In this document: positions 55,195 to 64,000 of the stretch, piece by piece | Numbering within the stretch: the first letter of the stretch is position 1 | Layout: each line of letters opens with the position of its first letter | Assembly: GCA_033439765.1 (NCBI GenBank) | Contig: JAULSN010000002.1 | Span: 6,882,001-6,946,000 of the forward strand | Reading direction: 5' to 3' | DNA length: 64,000 nucleotides | Source of the DNA: Lasiosphaeria ovina | Lineage: Eukaryota > Ascomycota > Sordariomycetes > Sordariales > Lasiosphaeriaceae | The notes under the pieces: generated by a model | Databases searched by the model: none | What the model was told of the DNA's origin: nothing | The model's input: only the letters and a program-made list of their open reading frames with translations | Position numbers and translations under genes: made by a program

Positions 55195-56112
55195 TCACAG
55201 CTGCCGCCCGGCCCACATCTCCTGCACAATACGCCAGTAACGGTCCGGATCGGCCTTGGCGTGCGCAACATGGCCGGAGCCGTGAAACAACTCGCGGCGC
55301 CACACACAGAACCCTCTGGCAGCCGCATCATCAGCGTGCGCCTCAACCGCAGCGCGCGCGCAGATCTTGTCGACATCACTGTAGATATACGCGCGGCGCG
55401 TCTCGCGAACCACGCCCCTCCGTCCATCCTTCTTCGTATCGAAACTGTCATTATGCGCGTCGCGCCACGTGCGCTGCGTGTCGACCATGCCGAACACGCG
55501 GATACACATCCACAGCACGGCCGCCATAGTGTGCAGGAACGGTAGTGCGGCCAGCCGCAGCGCGCGGCTGCGCATCCCCGCCGCGAACACGTTGACGTTG
55601 AACGCCCAGCTCCACTCGCCCGGCGTCGAGTCGAACACGGTCACGTGGCGCGGGAGCACTGCCGGTGACGAGGGTGGTGCCGTTGCCGCGTACGCCTGGT
55701 ACATGTGGTACAGCATGCAGGACCCGCCGCCCGAGAAGGCGTGGATCAGCAGCTGCGGCGGTGATTCGGTGTTGTCGTCGTCGGCGTCGTCGGGGAAAAG
55801 CGCGCGCAGCGGTGCCACGGCGCCGGCGGCGTCTTGGCGCCCGAGCCGGGCAAAGCCTGTCGCTATCCCCCGCGCCTTCACGAGGAGGATGGCCGAGGAT
55901 GGGTACAGGCTACGGTACTGGTTGACGAACTTGGCGAGGGGAGCGTCGCGCGCGTCCATCCACCCGAAAATGAGGATGGCTTTGGGAGTTGGAGTGGCGT
56001 TTGTGATGGTGACGGCGGCCGCCGAGGCTGGCGGCGCTACGGGCCGGTAGAGCAGTACTGAGTTTGACAGCTTCTCCATAAAGCCGAGGGGGGCGGCGGT
56101 TTTGAACGCCAT
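55195..56112 (-). CDS. DUF829 (TMEM53/PaxU-like) hydrolase-fold protein
   Basis: Intronless, 305 residues from ATG 56112. The order of motifs fits the DUF829 family, which includes PaxU of indole-diterpene clusters and animal TMEM53. AILIFGWMDARDAPLAKFV is the family start. HAFSGGGS occupies the nucleophile-elbow position (GxSxGG-like), followed by FDSTPGEWSW and, near the end, HGSGHVAHAKADPDRYW with the presumed catalytic His. A hydrophobic stretch lies near residues 185-210 (LAALPFLHTMAAVLWMCIRV). Biochemical activity of the family is not well established. No biosynthetic cluster genes are nearby, so a paxilline-type role is not implied. Confidence 0.82.
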   Translation of the reverse strand: MAFKTAAPLGFMEKLSNSVLLYRPVAPPASAAAVTITNATPTPKAILIFGWMDARDAPLAKFVNQYRSLYPSSAILLVKARGIATGFARLGRQDAAGAVAPLRALFPDDADDDNTESPPQLLIHAFSGGGSCMLYHMYQAYAATAPPSSPAVLPRHVTVFDSTPGEWSWAFNVNVFAAGMRSRALRLAALPFLHTMAAVLWMCIRVFGMVDTQRTWRDAHNDSFDTKKDGRRGVVRETRRAYIYSDVDKICARAAVEAHADDAAARGFCVWRRELFHGSGHVAHAKADPDRYWRIVQEMWAGRQL

Positions 56113-56755
56113 CGTTAGTTCTCACTTGCTCGGTGCGCGCTGGTGATGTGGCGACAAGTAGTGCTGATTTGCTAAGCGTGGCGATGAAGACTGGGCAATC
56201 GATTGCTGATAACAAGATGCAGGATTCCGTCTTTCGGCCGACAAGATGAAGTGAGCCGACCGAGGATTGACGTGAGATTTGAAGAAGGGAAAGTTTACTC
56301 AAACCGTTGACAGGTGTGGCTGCAATTTACAACGGCGCCAAGGCACTAAAATTCTTCCCAGTCAGGGGTCGACGTGTGTCGCGCCAAGGATTACGACAAC
56401 CCATCACCAACAAGCACGCATGGCCTTGAATCTCATCACGGGATAAGCGGAATTGGATCCGTTCGGCTCCTGTGGGACTCCGGCCCATAAGCCGGCGGTT
56501 TCCGAACATACAAAGGCGTTGGAGCATGGAAGTCATTTCCGACGAACCTCCCGCTGTCTCAAGATATTCACAATCATTTCAAGTCACAGCCTCCAAAACG
56601 AGACCCGGAATGCGGCGCAACATCTGTTGGTCTTATGCTTTATATTCTTCTGTTGAATGATCACATTGTGGATTTACGGCAAGATCAGAACCGGATGACC
56701 ATCGTGAGGATAACAACAACTGTCCTTCCAGTATTCACCTTCCAGCCACGACCAC
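56113..56755. other. intergenic
   Basis: DUF829 gene promoter side and xylanase 3' flank; no gene recognised. Confidence 0.5.
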
Positions 56756-57498
56756 CTAAGAGCTAGCGCCCGCTTCCGAGATGGTGTACTTTGAGTTTCC
56801 ACCAGCATTCCCCCATCCTTCAGTCGCGAGGACCTGGTAGTCATGAGCGCCCAGGTTGAGGCCGGCCTTGGCCCAGGCGGCGAAGTGGTTGGCCATGGTG
56901 ACGGTGCCGCCGTTGGGCCGCTTGTCGACGCGGTTGGAGATGTACTGCCAGAAGTTGGTGGTGCCGGCGATGGACGGCTGGTTGACCTGCTGGTGCTTCC
57001 AGATCTCGTACGTGCCGCCGTCCGTGTCGAACGTGCCCAGCTTCTGCCCCTGCGCCGACCCCTTGCCGTTGGACGTGTACTCCTGCACGTAGTACTCCAC
57101 CAGCGGGTTCCGCGTCCACCCGTAGATGGACACCAGCACCGTGCCAGACGTCTGCGTCGTGCTCCCCGTGAAGGTCAGGTTTCTGCGGCTGTGGATTAGA
57201 ATCTCTGCAGGCACACGAGGGTGGACTGCGGCTGGTGCTACCTGTCAGACCCCTTCTTCCAGCCCTTGCCGACGACAAAGTCGCCCGCGCCGGAAAAGGT
57301 GACCGAGTAGCCGTTGGAGTTGGGCGAGAAGTTGACGTTGCCGCCCGTCTTGTAGTTCTGGTTGTAGTCCTGGCGGCGGGCGAGGTTGTGCGCGCCGACC
57401 TCAAAGTCTGGGAGCTCTGGCCCGGCAACCGGGGCAGGGGCGGCGAGGGCGCCGGAGATGGCCGCGGCGGCGACGGCGAGGTAAGGAAAGGCGACCAT
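56756..57498 (-). CDS. secreted GH11 endo-1,4-beta-xylanase
   Basis: Cleaves the xylan backbone in plant cell walls. Exons 57498-57242 and 57182-56756 (59-nt intron) encode 227 residues. The signal peptide MVAFPYLAVAAAAISGALA is followed by a pro-segment ending with Arg-Arg (HNLARRQ), a likely kexin site. The jelly-roll core shows NYKTGGNVNFSPNSNGYSV, GKGWKKGSDRNLTFTGS (across the splice) and YGWTRNPLVEYYVQEY with nucleophile Glu115. QQVNQPSIAGTTNFWQYISN is the thumb and following strand region. The acid/base Glu207 lies in ATEGWGNAGGNSKY. The 92-residue separation of the glutamates agrees with the family. There is no carbohydrate-binding module. A TATA box lies 82 nt upstream. Confidence 0.96.
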
Positions 57499-57579
57499 GG
57501 TGGCGGCTCTGTATGCAACTGCTGAGGAATGCGCTTGTCCTGCTGGAGAGGGTCGAGGTGCCGCAGCGCCGCCCGCGAT

Positions 57580-57585
57580 CTTATA
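57580..57585 (-). promoter_or_regulatory. TATA box of GH11 gene
   Basis: Minus-strand TATAAG 82 nt before the ATG at 57498, in the context GGGTATAAGATCGCG. Confidence 0.6.
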
Positions 57586-58250
57586 CCCATGGCCGCCGCG
57601 CGCTCGTGCCGGGTAAAATGCCCCAGCAACACTCCAGTCTGTGCCCTGTTCATATGGAAAATGTCGTGATTTGGATCTCGCGACCCGCGCCAATAATGAC
57701 GAGAATGAGACCCGCGCCCTGATGTTCCCGTGCAAAAGGTGGCCCAACCGGGATAAATGGCAAATTGCATCCGCCGATGCGAGGTGGTTGAAAGTTGGCG
57801 TGTCCGGGCCAGCAGGGCCACCCTGCAGATGGTGTCTCCAGAAACGTGCAACGGGGCAGCCGACTGCGAGACTGTGCTGCTGGCCGAGGAGGCTCGTTAG
57901 TCAAAACCCACCTCGAGATACTTGGCGGCTGTTCTCTGGGGCACCCCCTTTTTATCCGGGGGTATATTGGGCTGCCGTGCGAACAAGCCTTGTGTCACTT
58001 TGAGAGCTGGGGGCTGCGAGATTAATTTTGCGGGGAATGCCGGCAGAGACTGCCGATTTGCGCCACTCCCGAACAGCAATGCGGAGAGATTCTGCCCTTC
58101 CTTTTCCCCTTGGGCTAGTTTATCAATTATTGCAATTTATACCGTTCCCCACTTTGGCTGCGCATGGCTGGCCCATCCTCCCGTTCTGTGGTTTACGGCC
58201 CACGCTGTCGTCTCGTCCAAGACTCGGTCAACCAGGAAACTTCGCCGGGC

Positions 58251-58310
58251 CAAGTGTAGCCAAGTGAAGCCAAGTGAAGCCAAGTGAAGCCAAGTGAAGC
58301 CAAGTGAAGC
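58251..58310 (+). repeat. 10-bp tandem repeat, six copies
   Basis: CAAGTGAAGC repeated five times exactly (58261-58310), preceded by one copy with a single change (CAAGTGTAGC, 58251-58260). Confidence 0.95.
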
Positions 58311-58449
58311 AAAGGTTCTTGCCATTCCGTGCGTAGTTAAGAAAGCCGAGCTTGTGGAAAGCTGCCTCCTTTACTTTTGGTCACCCTTCTGACGGAGATC
58401 TGGAAATCTTACTTGCGAGCATCATCCTTTCATCCTTACAATCAATCAA

Positions 58450-58521
58450 GGCCTGCTGGCTCAATGGTAGAGCGTCTGACTACGAATCAGGAGGTTCCAG
58501 GTTTGAGACCTGGGTGGGCCG
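58450..58521 (+). tRNA. tRNA-Arg (ACG), second copy
   Basis: Cloverleaf with acceptor GGCCTGC/GTGGGCC, anticodon stem TCTGA/TCAGG, loop CTACGAA (anticodon ACG) and T-arm CCAGG-TTTGAGA-CCTGG. It differs from the copy at 42030-42101 at three positions (acceptor C/T and T/C, T-loop C/T). The T-loop change alters the B box (GTTTGAG rather than GTTCGAG), which could weaken Pol III transcription. Confidence 0.9.
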
Positions 58522-60010
58522 AATTCTTTTTCCACCTGTGGATACAATTCTTTTTATCTCCTTTTGATTCAGGCACCTAAATACATCCCCGAGGTATCCG
58601 ACCCATTTCCTCGACAGGGGCTCTATGGCTGTGCCATGCCACTGCGCCAAAGCTGACAAAACAGATACCTGTTAGCCAGTACTCTGGATAACAGTAGCCA
58701 AGTGGTCGCAACCCCCACAACAGGCTCTCCATCTCTCCGTCTGTATTCCAATTACCGAGAGAGTGATCTTCTTCCTCACATTGACAAGTCAGTGGCTGTG
58801 CTTGTCAACGTATGCCTTGCTACGATGCAGATATCGATATCCAGCATCTACAAGATCGCTGCTAGCCACTGCATGGTCAGAGATTTGGATGTAACAAATG
58901 AAAATTTCAAGCGGCGTGTTAAAAGTACCAGCTACCTTACATTACTCCACGCACAAGCAAGGCCACCAGGACGTCCAAATGAATCACATAATTACGCTGC
59001 CTCCCTGGTGGGCGGTACAGTCATGGTTATTTAGGCCTTTAAAGTTTTTTTTTTTAGTATGCCGCTGCCCATGTCTACCGTTTTGGGGCTTGTTGACTAT
59101 CTTGTACTTTTAAAGCACCATGGGTTCTCCCGTCGGCCTGTGTATCCCATGTTAGAATTACGGACTAGAGTTAACACGGTAGCTTGAGGCCGGGGTCTTG
59201 AACTCGCCTATTTGGTACCGAACTGCCAGATGACGTGGATGAAGCTGTTATCACCCTGGGGGTCGATGTCAACATCTATGACGTTTGATGGACCAAGAGA
59301 AAAGAAGATGAAGGAAAAGTATCCAACTTATGCTTCGTTTAAATATTTAAAATCGCTGTTAAGATTGCTCCCACAACAAACTCGTCACGCCACTGTACTG
59401 CAATTGCAAAGTAAGGTAATAAGTAGTACTCTTTGCAAACAACACAATGAACACATAAACTTGCCCCATGGGCGCTAAAGTACGCTTCAACACCAGTTGT
59501 AAAGGATAATTGACAAACAGACTTACCTAATATATTTGCCATAATTGCACACTTGACGGCACGGCAAACGGCGCAAATATGTTTCCTCCAAGAACGTAGG
59601 ACCAGGTGACGTTGTGGAATGTAAGCAGACTAAATCTCGATTTCTAATTAGATCTATGAGAGCAAGGATACGAATAAGAAATTCCTTGAGGGCACCCATC
59701 CCATCATTATACCGCCCGCTATCATCCAGTCCTTGTAACATCCGTGGTTTTCAATGCAGCAATTAACAACCCAACAAGGGCACTGCCCGTGTGACGGAGC
59801 AGTAACTCACCCCGCAACGTCTTATGACTAACTCAATGGTGTCGCCACCGCCGGATATCAGGGCGGGGAGTTTGGTTACTCTACAGCTATAAAATCCCAA
59901 ATTGGTGCACCTCCCCAGCAAAAGAAAACCCCCAAACAGCATTCGATAGGTAGACATAACGCACGCCAATTATCCAACATACTTCCTCATTTGTCAGTAT
60001 TCTGGCCAGC
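58522..60010. other. 1.5-kb intergenic region
   Basis: Downstream of the tRNA are sequences shared with the other tRNA-Arg locus. The remainder is AT-rich without a gene and includes the promoter of the kinase-like gene. Confidence 0.5.
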
Positions 60011-61605
60011 ATGGCGAAGCCGGCAAACTTCCAGCCAGAATGGATCTGGGGAGACGGCGAGGGAACCACCGTTTTTGCCCAGGGGTTCGGGGCAGGCCAG
60101 ACCGTCATCTTCAGCTTCCACCTTACGCCCTCAGAGCCCCCCTCAACGCTGGCCAACCGAATCTGCACGGGCTTTCCCGAACTGAAGCCAACCAATGGGA
60201 CGCCCACCGAGGAAACATCGACCTCACTAGATGATGGCTCGATGCGAAAAGCCCTATGGGAAGCTGTTTACACCGTCTGGCCCAAATGCTTGAAGCACCC
60301 TGACATTTCGGACCCCGGTACCGTCGTCGGCATCGATAGCAGCGACGGTTCTGTGGAAGCGATACACTGGGGAGCCTACCGCCACCCTCTCTATTCGCGC
60401 TACTTTGACCTTCTTGCAGACAAAACGCGTGCGTAATTAGCTGACGCGCAACCCAATCGGTGCCGACTACTTGCTAACCGCGTCCACACGCAGTTGGACA
60501 AACCCCACCGGCCACTGCGGCGGTAGATGCCTACCGAATGATAGACTTTTCAGATCTCGAGCGCTTTGAAAACCTCGAGGACGGCACCGGCTGCGCCACG
60601 CGGGTCCGTATCCGCGGCGGCGACGAGCCCACCGACGCCTTTTTCGTGTTCAAGGGGATCGATTTCCGCACGTACCTGTTCCTGACCGAGGACGACGACC
60701 GCACGGTGCGGTACGCAACCCAGTGCTGGCACAACGGCGACAACCTGCTCCTGCGCATGCCGCCCCACCCGAACATCCTGCCGCCCCCGGTAGCCTTTGT
60801 CACGATCAGCTCCCCGGCCGGTGGCGGCCCGGTGGTCTGCGGCAGCCTGCAGCAATACCACCCCCGCGGCGACGTGGCAAACTTCATCGCGAAGAGCAAC
60901 GAGGCCGGCACGCGGCTACCTCTCAGCCTCAAGGCCCGGTGGTGTGCGGACATGGCCGCGGCAGTGGCGCACACCCACCGCGTCGCGCACACGTACCACA
61001 TGGATATCAAGCCCAGCAACTTTGTCATTGACGACGACGACAACCTCGTGCTGTGCGACTGGGAGCAGTGCGATGTGGCCTTTTCCACTCTCGCCTCTGA
61101 GGCAGACGGGACGTGGGATGTTGCTGTGACACCAGCACCTCGCGGCCTGGCGACCCGGCCTCTTCTGACCTACACCAAGTACGCAGGCCCGCCGCGTCGC
61201 AACATGGAGGAGGACGTCGTCGGCTTCGGCGACAAGAGCTGGCATGCCTGGAACGCGTTCCGCGCCTGGAGCGAGGACAGCTCCCTGGCGCTGCCGCTGG
61301 AGCTGGCCGAGGTGTTCAGCCTGGGGCGGTCCATGTGGATGCTTCTGTGCCAAGTCAAAGTAGACCTCGACGACGTTGAACATCCCGGCGACATACAAAC
61401 CACCTGGGAAACGGTGGAGAGGATATTCCGGCAGCCTGGAAGAGCTTCGTCGATCGATGCTTGGTGCCGGATCCAAACTATCGCCCGGATGTGCTGGAAG
61501 TGGTGGACTTTTGGAAGCGCGAGCGTGCTATTAATCACTCGTGAGTTTAAGAGTTTGAGGGGTATCTCTCGAGAGGGCGCAGTTCTTCTTTACAGGGACA
61601 TTTGA
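60011..61605 (+). CDS. divergent protein kinase-like protein, frameshifted C-terminus
   Basis: Exons 60011-60428 and 60494-61605 (65-nt intron, GTGCGT donor, CTAAC branch) give 509 residues as read. The N-terminal 140 residues are a family-specific region (NFQPEWIWGDGEG; YSRYFDLLAD). The kinase domain is divergent: the catalytic loop reads YHMDIKPSNF (Asp310) and the metal-binding motif DWE replaces DFG (Asp328, the usual 18-residue spacing). RWCADMAAAVAHTHRV precedes it, and the glycine loop is not obvious. Activity is therefore uncertain. After TTWETVE the continuing frame becomes uncharacteristic and stops at 61605. A different frame encodes IPAAWKSFVDRCLVPDPNYR and PDVLEVVDFWKRERAINHS, the normal kinase C-lobe end, stopping at 61544. 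Two extra bases near 61420 explain this. Confidence 0.75.
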
Positions 61606-62139
61606 TCATCTTATTAATGCAAAGACTGCCGTTTAAGCGACTTGCTTGTCTAGCATCGGATAGCTGCATCATAATAACACCCACATTCACAAGCGTAGCC
61701 CCCGACCCATGGTCAATGGAAAAGCACGAGGAGGAATACGTGATTAGTCGTATCAACTGACGCTGGCAGCACCCTGCCGACCGAGAAAAATAAATAACGA
61801 GAGAAGTAAGGAAGAAATGCATCGCTAAACTAGCCCAATCCCGAACAGCACATTTTCTTTTTGAACTTGACATTTCGTCGTTCGCACCCAAGCAACAGCC
61901 CGCATCCCCATTGATTGGTGCATGATATATTCATGCCAACCATTGCATGACACCCACATACCCAGAGCCCACACTGGTATAATATAACCGCAGTCCCGAT
62001 GTTGGACACGCAAAACTCACTCGCACACCCGCCCAGTCATAAGAGGGGAGATACCGAGAAAGACAGAAAGTGGAGGTGGAGTCTATATCGCTCGAGAGAA
62101 AGAAAACACACACACACACACACACACACCCGAGCCACC
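61606..62139. other. 3' intergenic region with CA repeat
   Basis: 3' flanks of convergent genes; (AC)12 microsatellite at 62106-62129. No gene recognised. Confidence 0.5.
62106..62129 (+). repeat. (AC)12 microsatellite
   Basis: Twenty-four bases of alternating A and C in the 3' flank of the surface protein gene. Confidence 0.95.
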
Positions 62140-64000
62140 TCAGTAGCTGTTGCGGTCGCTGTTGCCGTTGCCGTTGCTGTGGTGCTCCTGGGCCGAGACG
62201 AGCGGCTGCTTGTAGGTCATGGGCGCGGGTACGGCGGCGGGGGCGCCGACGTTGATGATGGTCTGGCTGGGGGCGGGCGGCTGGGCCGGCACGGAGTTGT
62301 ACCGGCGGCGGCGGCAGCACATTCTGCAGACTGTCAGCATCACTCCTCCAGAAGAAAAAGAAAAAAAAAGGGAGGGAAGATAAACACATACACCAGACAC
62401 GAGATCAGCATAATCAAGACCGGCACACCGAGGCCGACCGACACGCCGAGAATGATCTTATTGCTGACCCCATTCGTATCTCGTTCGAGCCACGAGCGGA
62501 CATCAGCCGCAATCTGGCTCGGGTCGGGGAAGCCCGAGTTGACGACGGGCGGGACGAACTCGGTGGGCGTGCCGACGGCCGAACTGATGGCGTTCGCGGC
62601 CGACCCGAACGGGATCGCGCTGGCCACCGACGCGATCTGCGTCGCGGGGAATGTTGGCGTCACCCCCCGCGCCACGGCGGTCACGAGCGTGAAGACGGAT
62701 TTGAATGTCGACGATGCTTGCAGGGAGGCGGGGCAGTTGACGAGCCCGCTGGATGCGCAGGTCTGCCCCGTGAACGTGCCGGTCGACGTGAGCGTGGTCG
62801 TGGTCAGCGGGGCCTGGCGGCCGACGAGCACGGCGAGGTCGGTCTGGCGGGCGTGGACGAAGTCGGCGACGCGCGCGGGCAGGTTGCGCGCGGTGACGGT
62901 CGCGGACGAGGCGGCCGGCGTGCCGCGGGTTGCGCAAATGGCGCCGAGGGTCTTGTAGAAGATGTCGATGGACGTGTTGGGCGTCGGGCCCCACGTGTGC
63001 GTGCCGGCGTTGATGGTGGCGCCGGCGGCGACGCCGAGCGCGAACTTGTACTCCTCGACCACCTCGAGGTCGCACTTCTGCTTCGTGGCGGCGTCGTCCG
63101 AGGTGGAGATGCTGGGCCCCGTGACGTTGGTGATAAACTCGGCCATGTTGGCGAAGACGGACACGGCGACGCCGGCGCCAAAGGTTAGCTTCTCCTCCAG
63201 CTTGTCGGGGATGAAGGCCGAGTCGAGCTTGGGGGTCTTGTAGGCGAGGCCGGCCTTGAGGGCGACGCGCAGCACGCCCTTGAGCACGGCCGAGTCGGAC
63301 ACGAGCGTGACGGGCAGGAACTCGAACTGGCCGCCGGGGAAGTCGATGTGCGACAGGTTGGTGCTGAACATGGTCAGTTCCATGGCCAGCGGGTCGTCGA
63401 CCTTGAGGTGGAAGCCGCTGGTGATCTCGATGGCGGCCTGGATGTCGAGGATCAGGTCGACCGTCACGGCCACGCCGGCCAGGATGTCGGGGCCCACCGC
63501 CACGCCGATGGGCGTGTTGGACGAGAACAGGTTGAGCGAGTACGTGGCGCCGGCGTGCAGCTTGACGCCCAGCTCGACGTACAGCTCGAGCCCGGCGTCG
63601 AACTCGAACTTGATGTCCACCGACGGCAGCGGCGGCAGGTCGATGTCGAGGCTGACGTTGAGCGTGGGCATGACAAAGTCGTCAATGTCGAGTCCGTCGG
63701 TGATGATGTTGCCAAAAGTCTCCTTGGCCGCGAGGCCGATCTGGTCGAACACGCCCTCGGTGATGTTTTCGGCCACGCCCTGCACCTCGTCGATATACGC
63801 GGTGAAGATCTCGGAGGCATTGCCCTTGATAGTGAAGGACGCCGATGCGGCGCCCTTGAGGTAGCACGTCTTGCACTGGATCTCGACGCCAACCTCGGCC
63901 GCGAACTCGCCGGCCTTGTCGTCCTTGCCGTTGACAGTCCCGTTTGCCTCGCTGCAGCCCGGTGTCAGACAGTCGTTCGCCGCAGGAGCTGGTTCTTTCA
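62140..64000 (-). CDS. large surface protein, single TM near C-terminus (5' part outside window)
   Basis: Partial: the frame is open to position 64000, so the start lies beyond the window. The visible exon 64000-62392 is joined through a 58-nt intron (GTATGT...CTGCAG) to the last exon 62333-62140. The extracellular part is rich in beta-prone, Asp/Thr/Ser sequence with scattered Cys (EIQCKTCYLKG; KQKCDLEVVEEYKF; GQTCASSGLVNCPAS) and possible N-glycosylation sites (NVSL, NLSH, NVTG, NTSI). One membrane helix (KIILGVSVGLGVPVLIMLIS) is followed by a short cytosolic tail with CCRRRR, possibly palmitoylated, and Pro/Gln/Asn-rich sequence. Probably a plasma-membrane or wall-associated protein found in many filamentous ascomycetes. 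No enzyme domain is seen. Confidence 0.75.

Larger units (their letters stand above)
57499..58449. other. intergenic, xylanase promoter and minisatellite
   Basis: Xylanase upstream region (TATA at 57580-57585) and a 10-bp tandem repeat at 58251-58310. No gene recognised. Confidence 0.5.

Noticed and set aside
1..64000. CRISPR arrays, bacterial operons, rRNA genes or viral/transposase genes
   Set aside because: No direct-repeat/spacer pattern, no Shine-Dalgarno-linked gene strings, no rRNA signature and no reverse transcriptase, integrase or transposase motif was seen; the sequence is eukaryotic nuclear DNA.

Overview
The window is nuclear DNA of a filamentous ascomycete (Pezizomycotina, most likely Sordariomycetes). 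Genes are spaced 0.3-3 kb apart on both strands, introns are short (50-170 nt) with GTRNGT donors and CTRAY-like branch sites, and protein families are typically fungal: a Zn2Cys6 regulator, a GH11 xylanase, NLR (STAND) proteins, OM14, Mia40 and BOS1. A 22-residue metallothionein resembles the MMT1 type known from Magnaporthe. Exon structures were worked out by hand from splice signals, reading phase and family conservation; there is no transcript evidence.

Layout. 0-10 kb: tRNA-Glu(CTC), a Zn2Cys6 transcription factor (-), two small unknown proteins (-) and an F-box protein (+). 10-20 kb: the 22-aa metallothionein (+), an intronless ankyrin protein (-), two mitochondrial genes in a row, OM14-like and MIA40 (-), and an unknown acidic protein (-). 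20-23 kb: thiamine pyrophosphokinase (+) facing the ER-Golgi SNARE BOS1 (-). 22.6-30 kb: a gene-poor, partly AT-rich accessory block with tRNA-like relics, an orphan gene start, a SesB-like/NB-ARC NLR broken by one in-frame stop, and a GC-rich triplet-repeat ORF. 30-36 kb: a secreted GH3 beta-glucosidase (+) and a five-exon CorA-like membrane protein (-). 36-42 kb: mostly empty, with two small zinc-ribbon genes, one apparently frameshifted, and tRNA-Arg(ACG). 42-52 kb: gluconokinase (+), a 1654-aa NACHT-ankyrin NLR with nearly identical internal repeats (+), and an archaemetzincin (+). 53-58 kb: an HSL-type alpha/beta hydrolase, a DUF829/PaxU-like hydrolase and a GH11 xylanase, all (-). 58-64 kb: a second tRNA-Arg(ACG), a kinase-like protein with a C-terminal frameshift (+), and the 3' part of a large surface protein (-).

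How the genes relate. Plant-polymer use (GH3, GH11), sugar-acid metabolism (gluconokinase) and vitamin B1 activation sit among housekeeping trafficking and mitochondrial genes. The most distinctive content is the pair of fungal NLRs of different architecture: one a likely recent pseudogene, the other carrying six 102-bp ankyrin units, of which the closest pair differs at 2 bases. That is the pattern expected of rapidly evolving fungal self/non-self recognition receptors.
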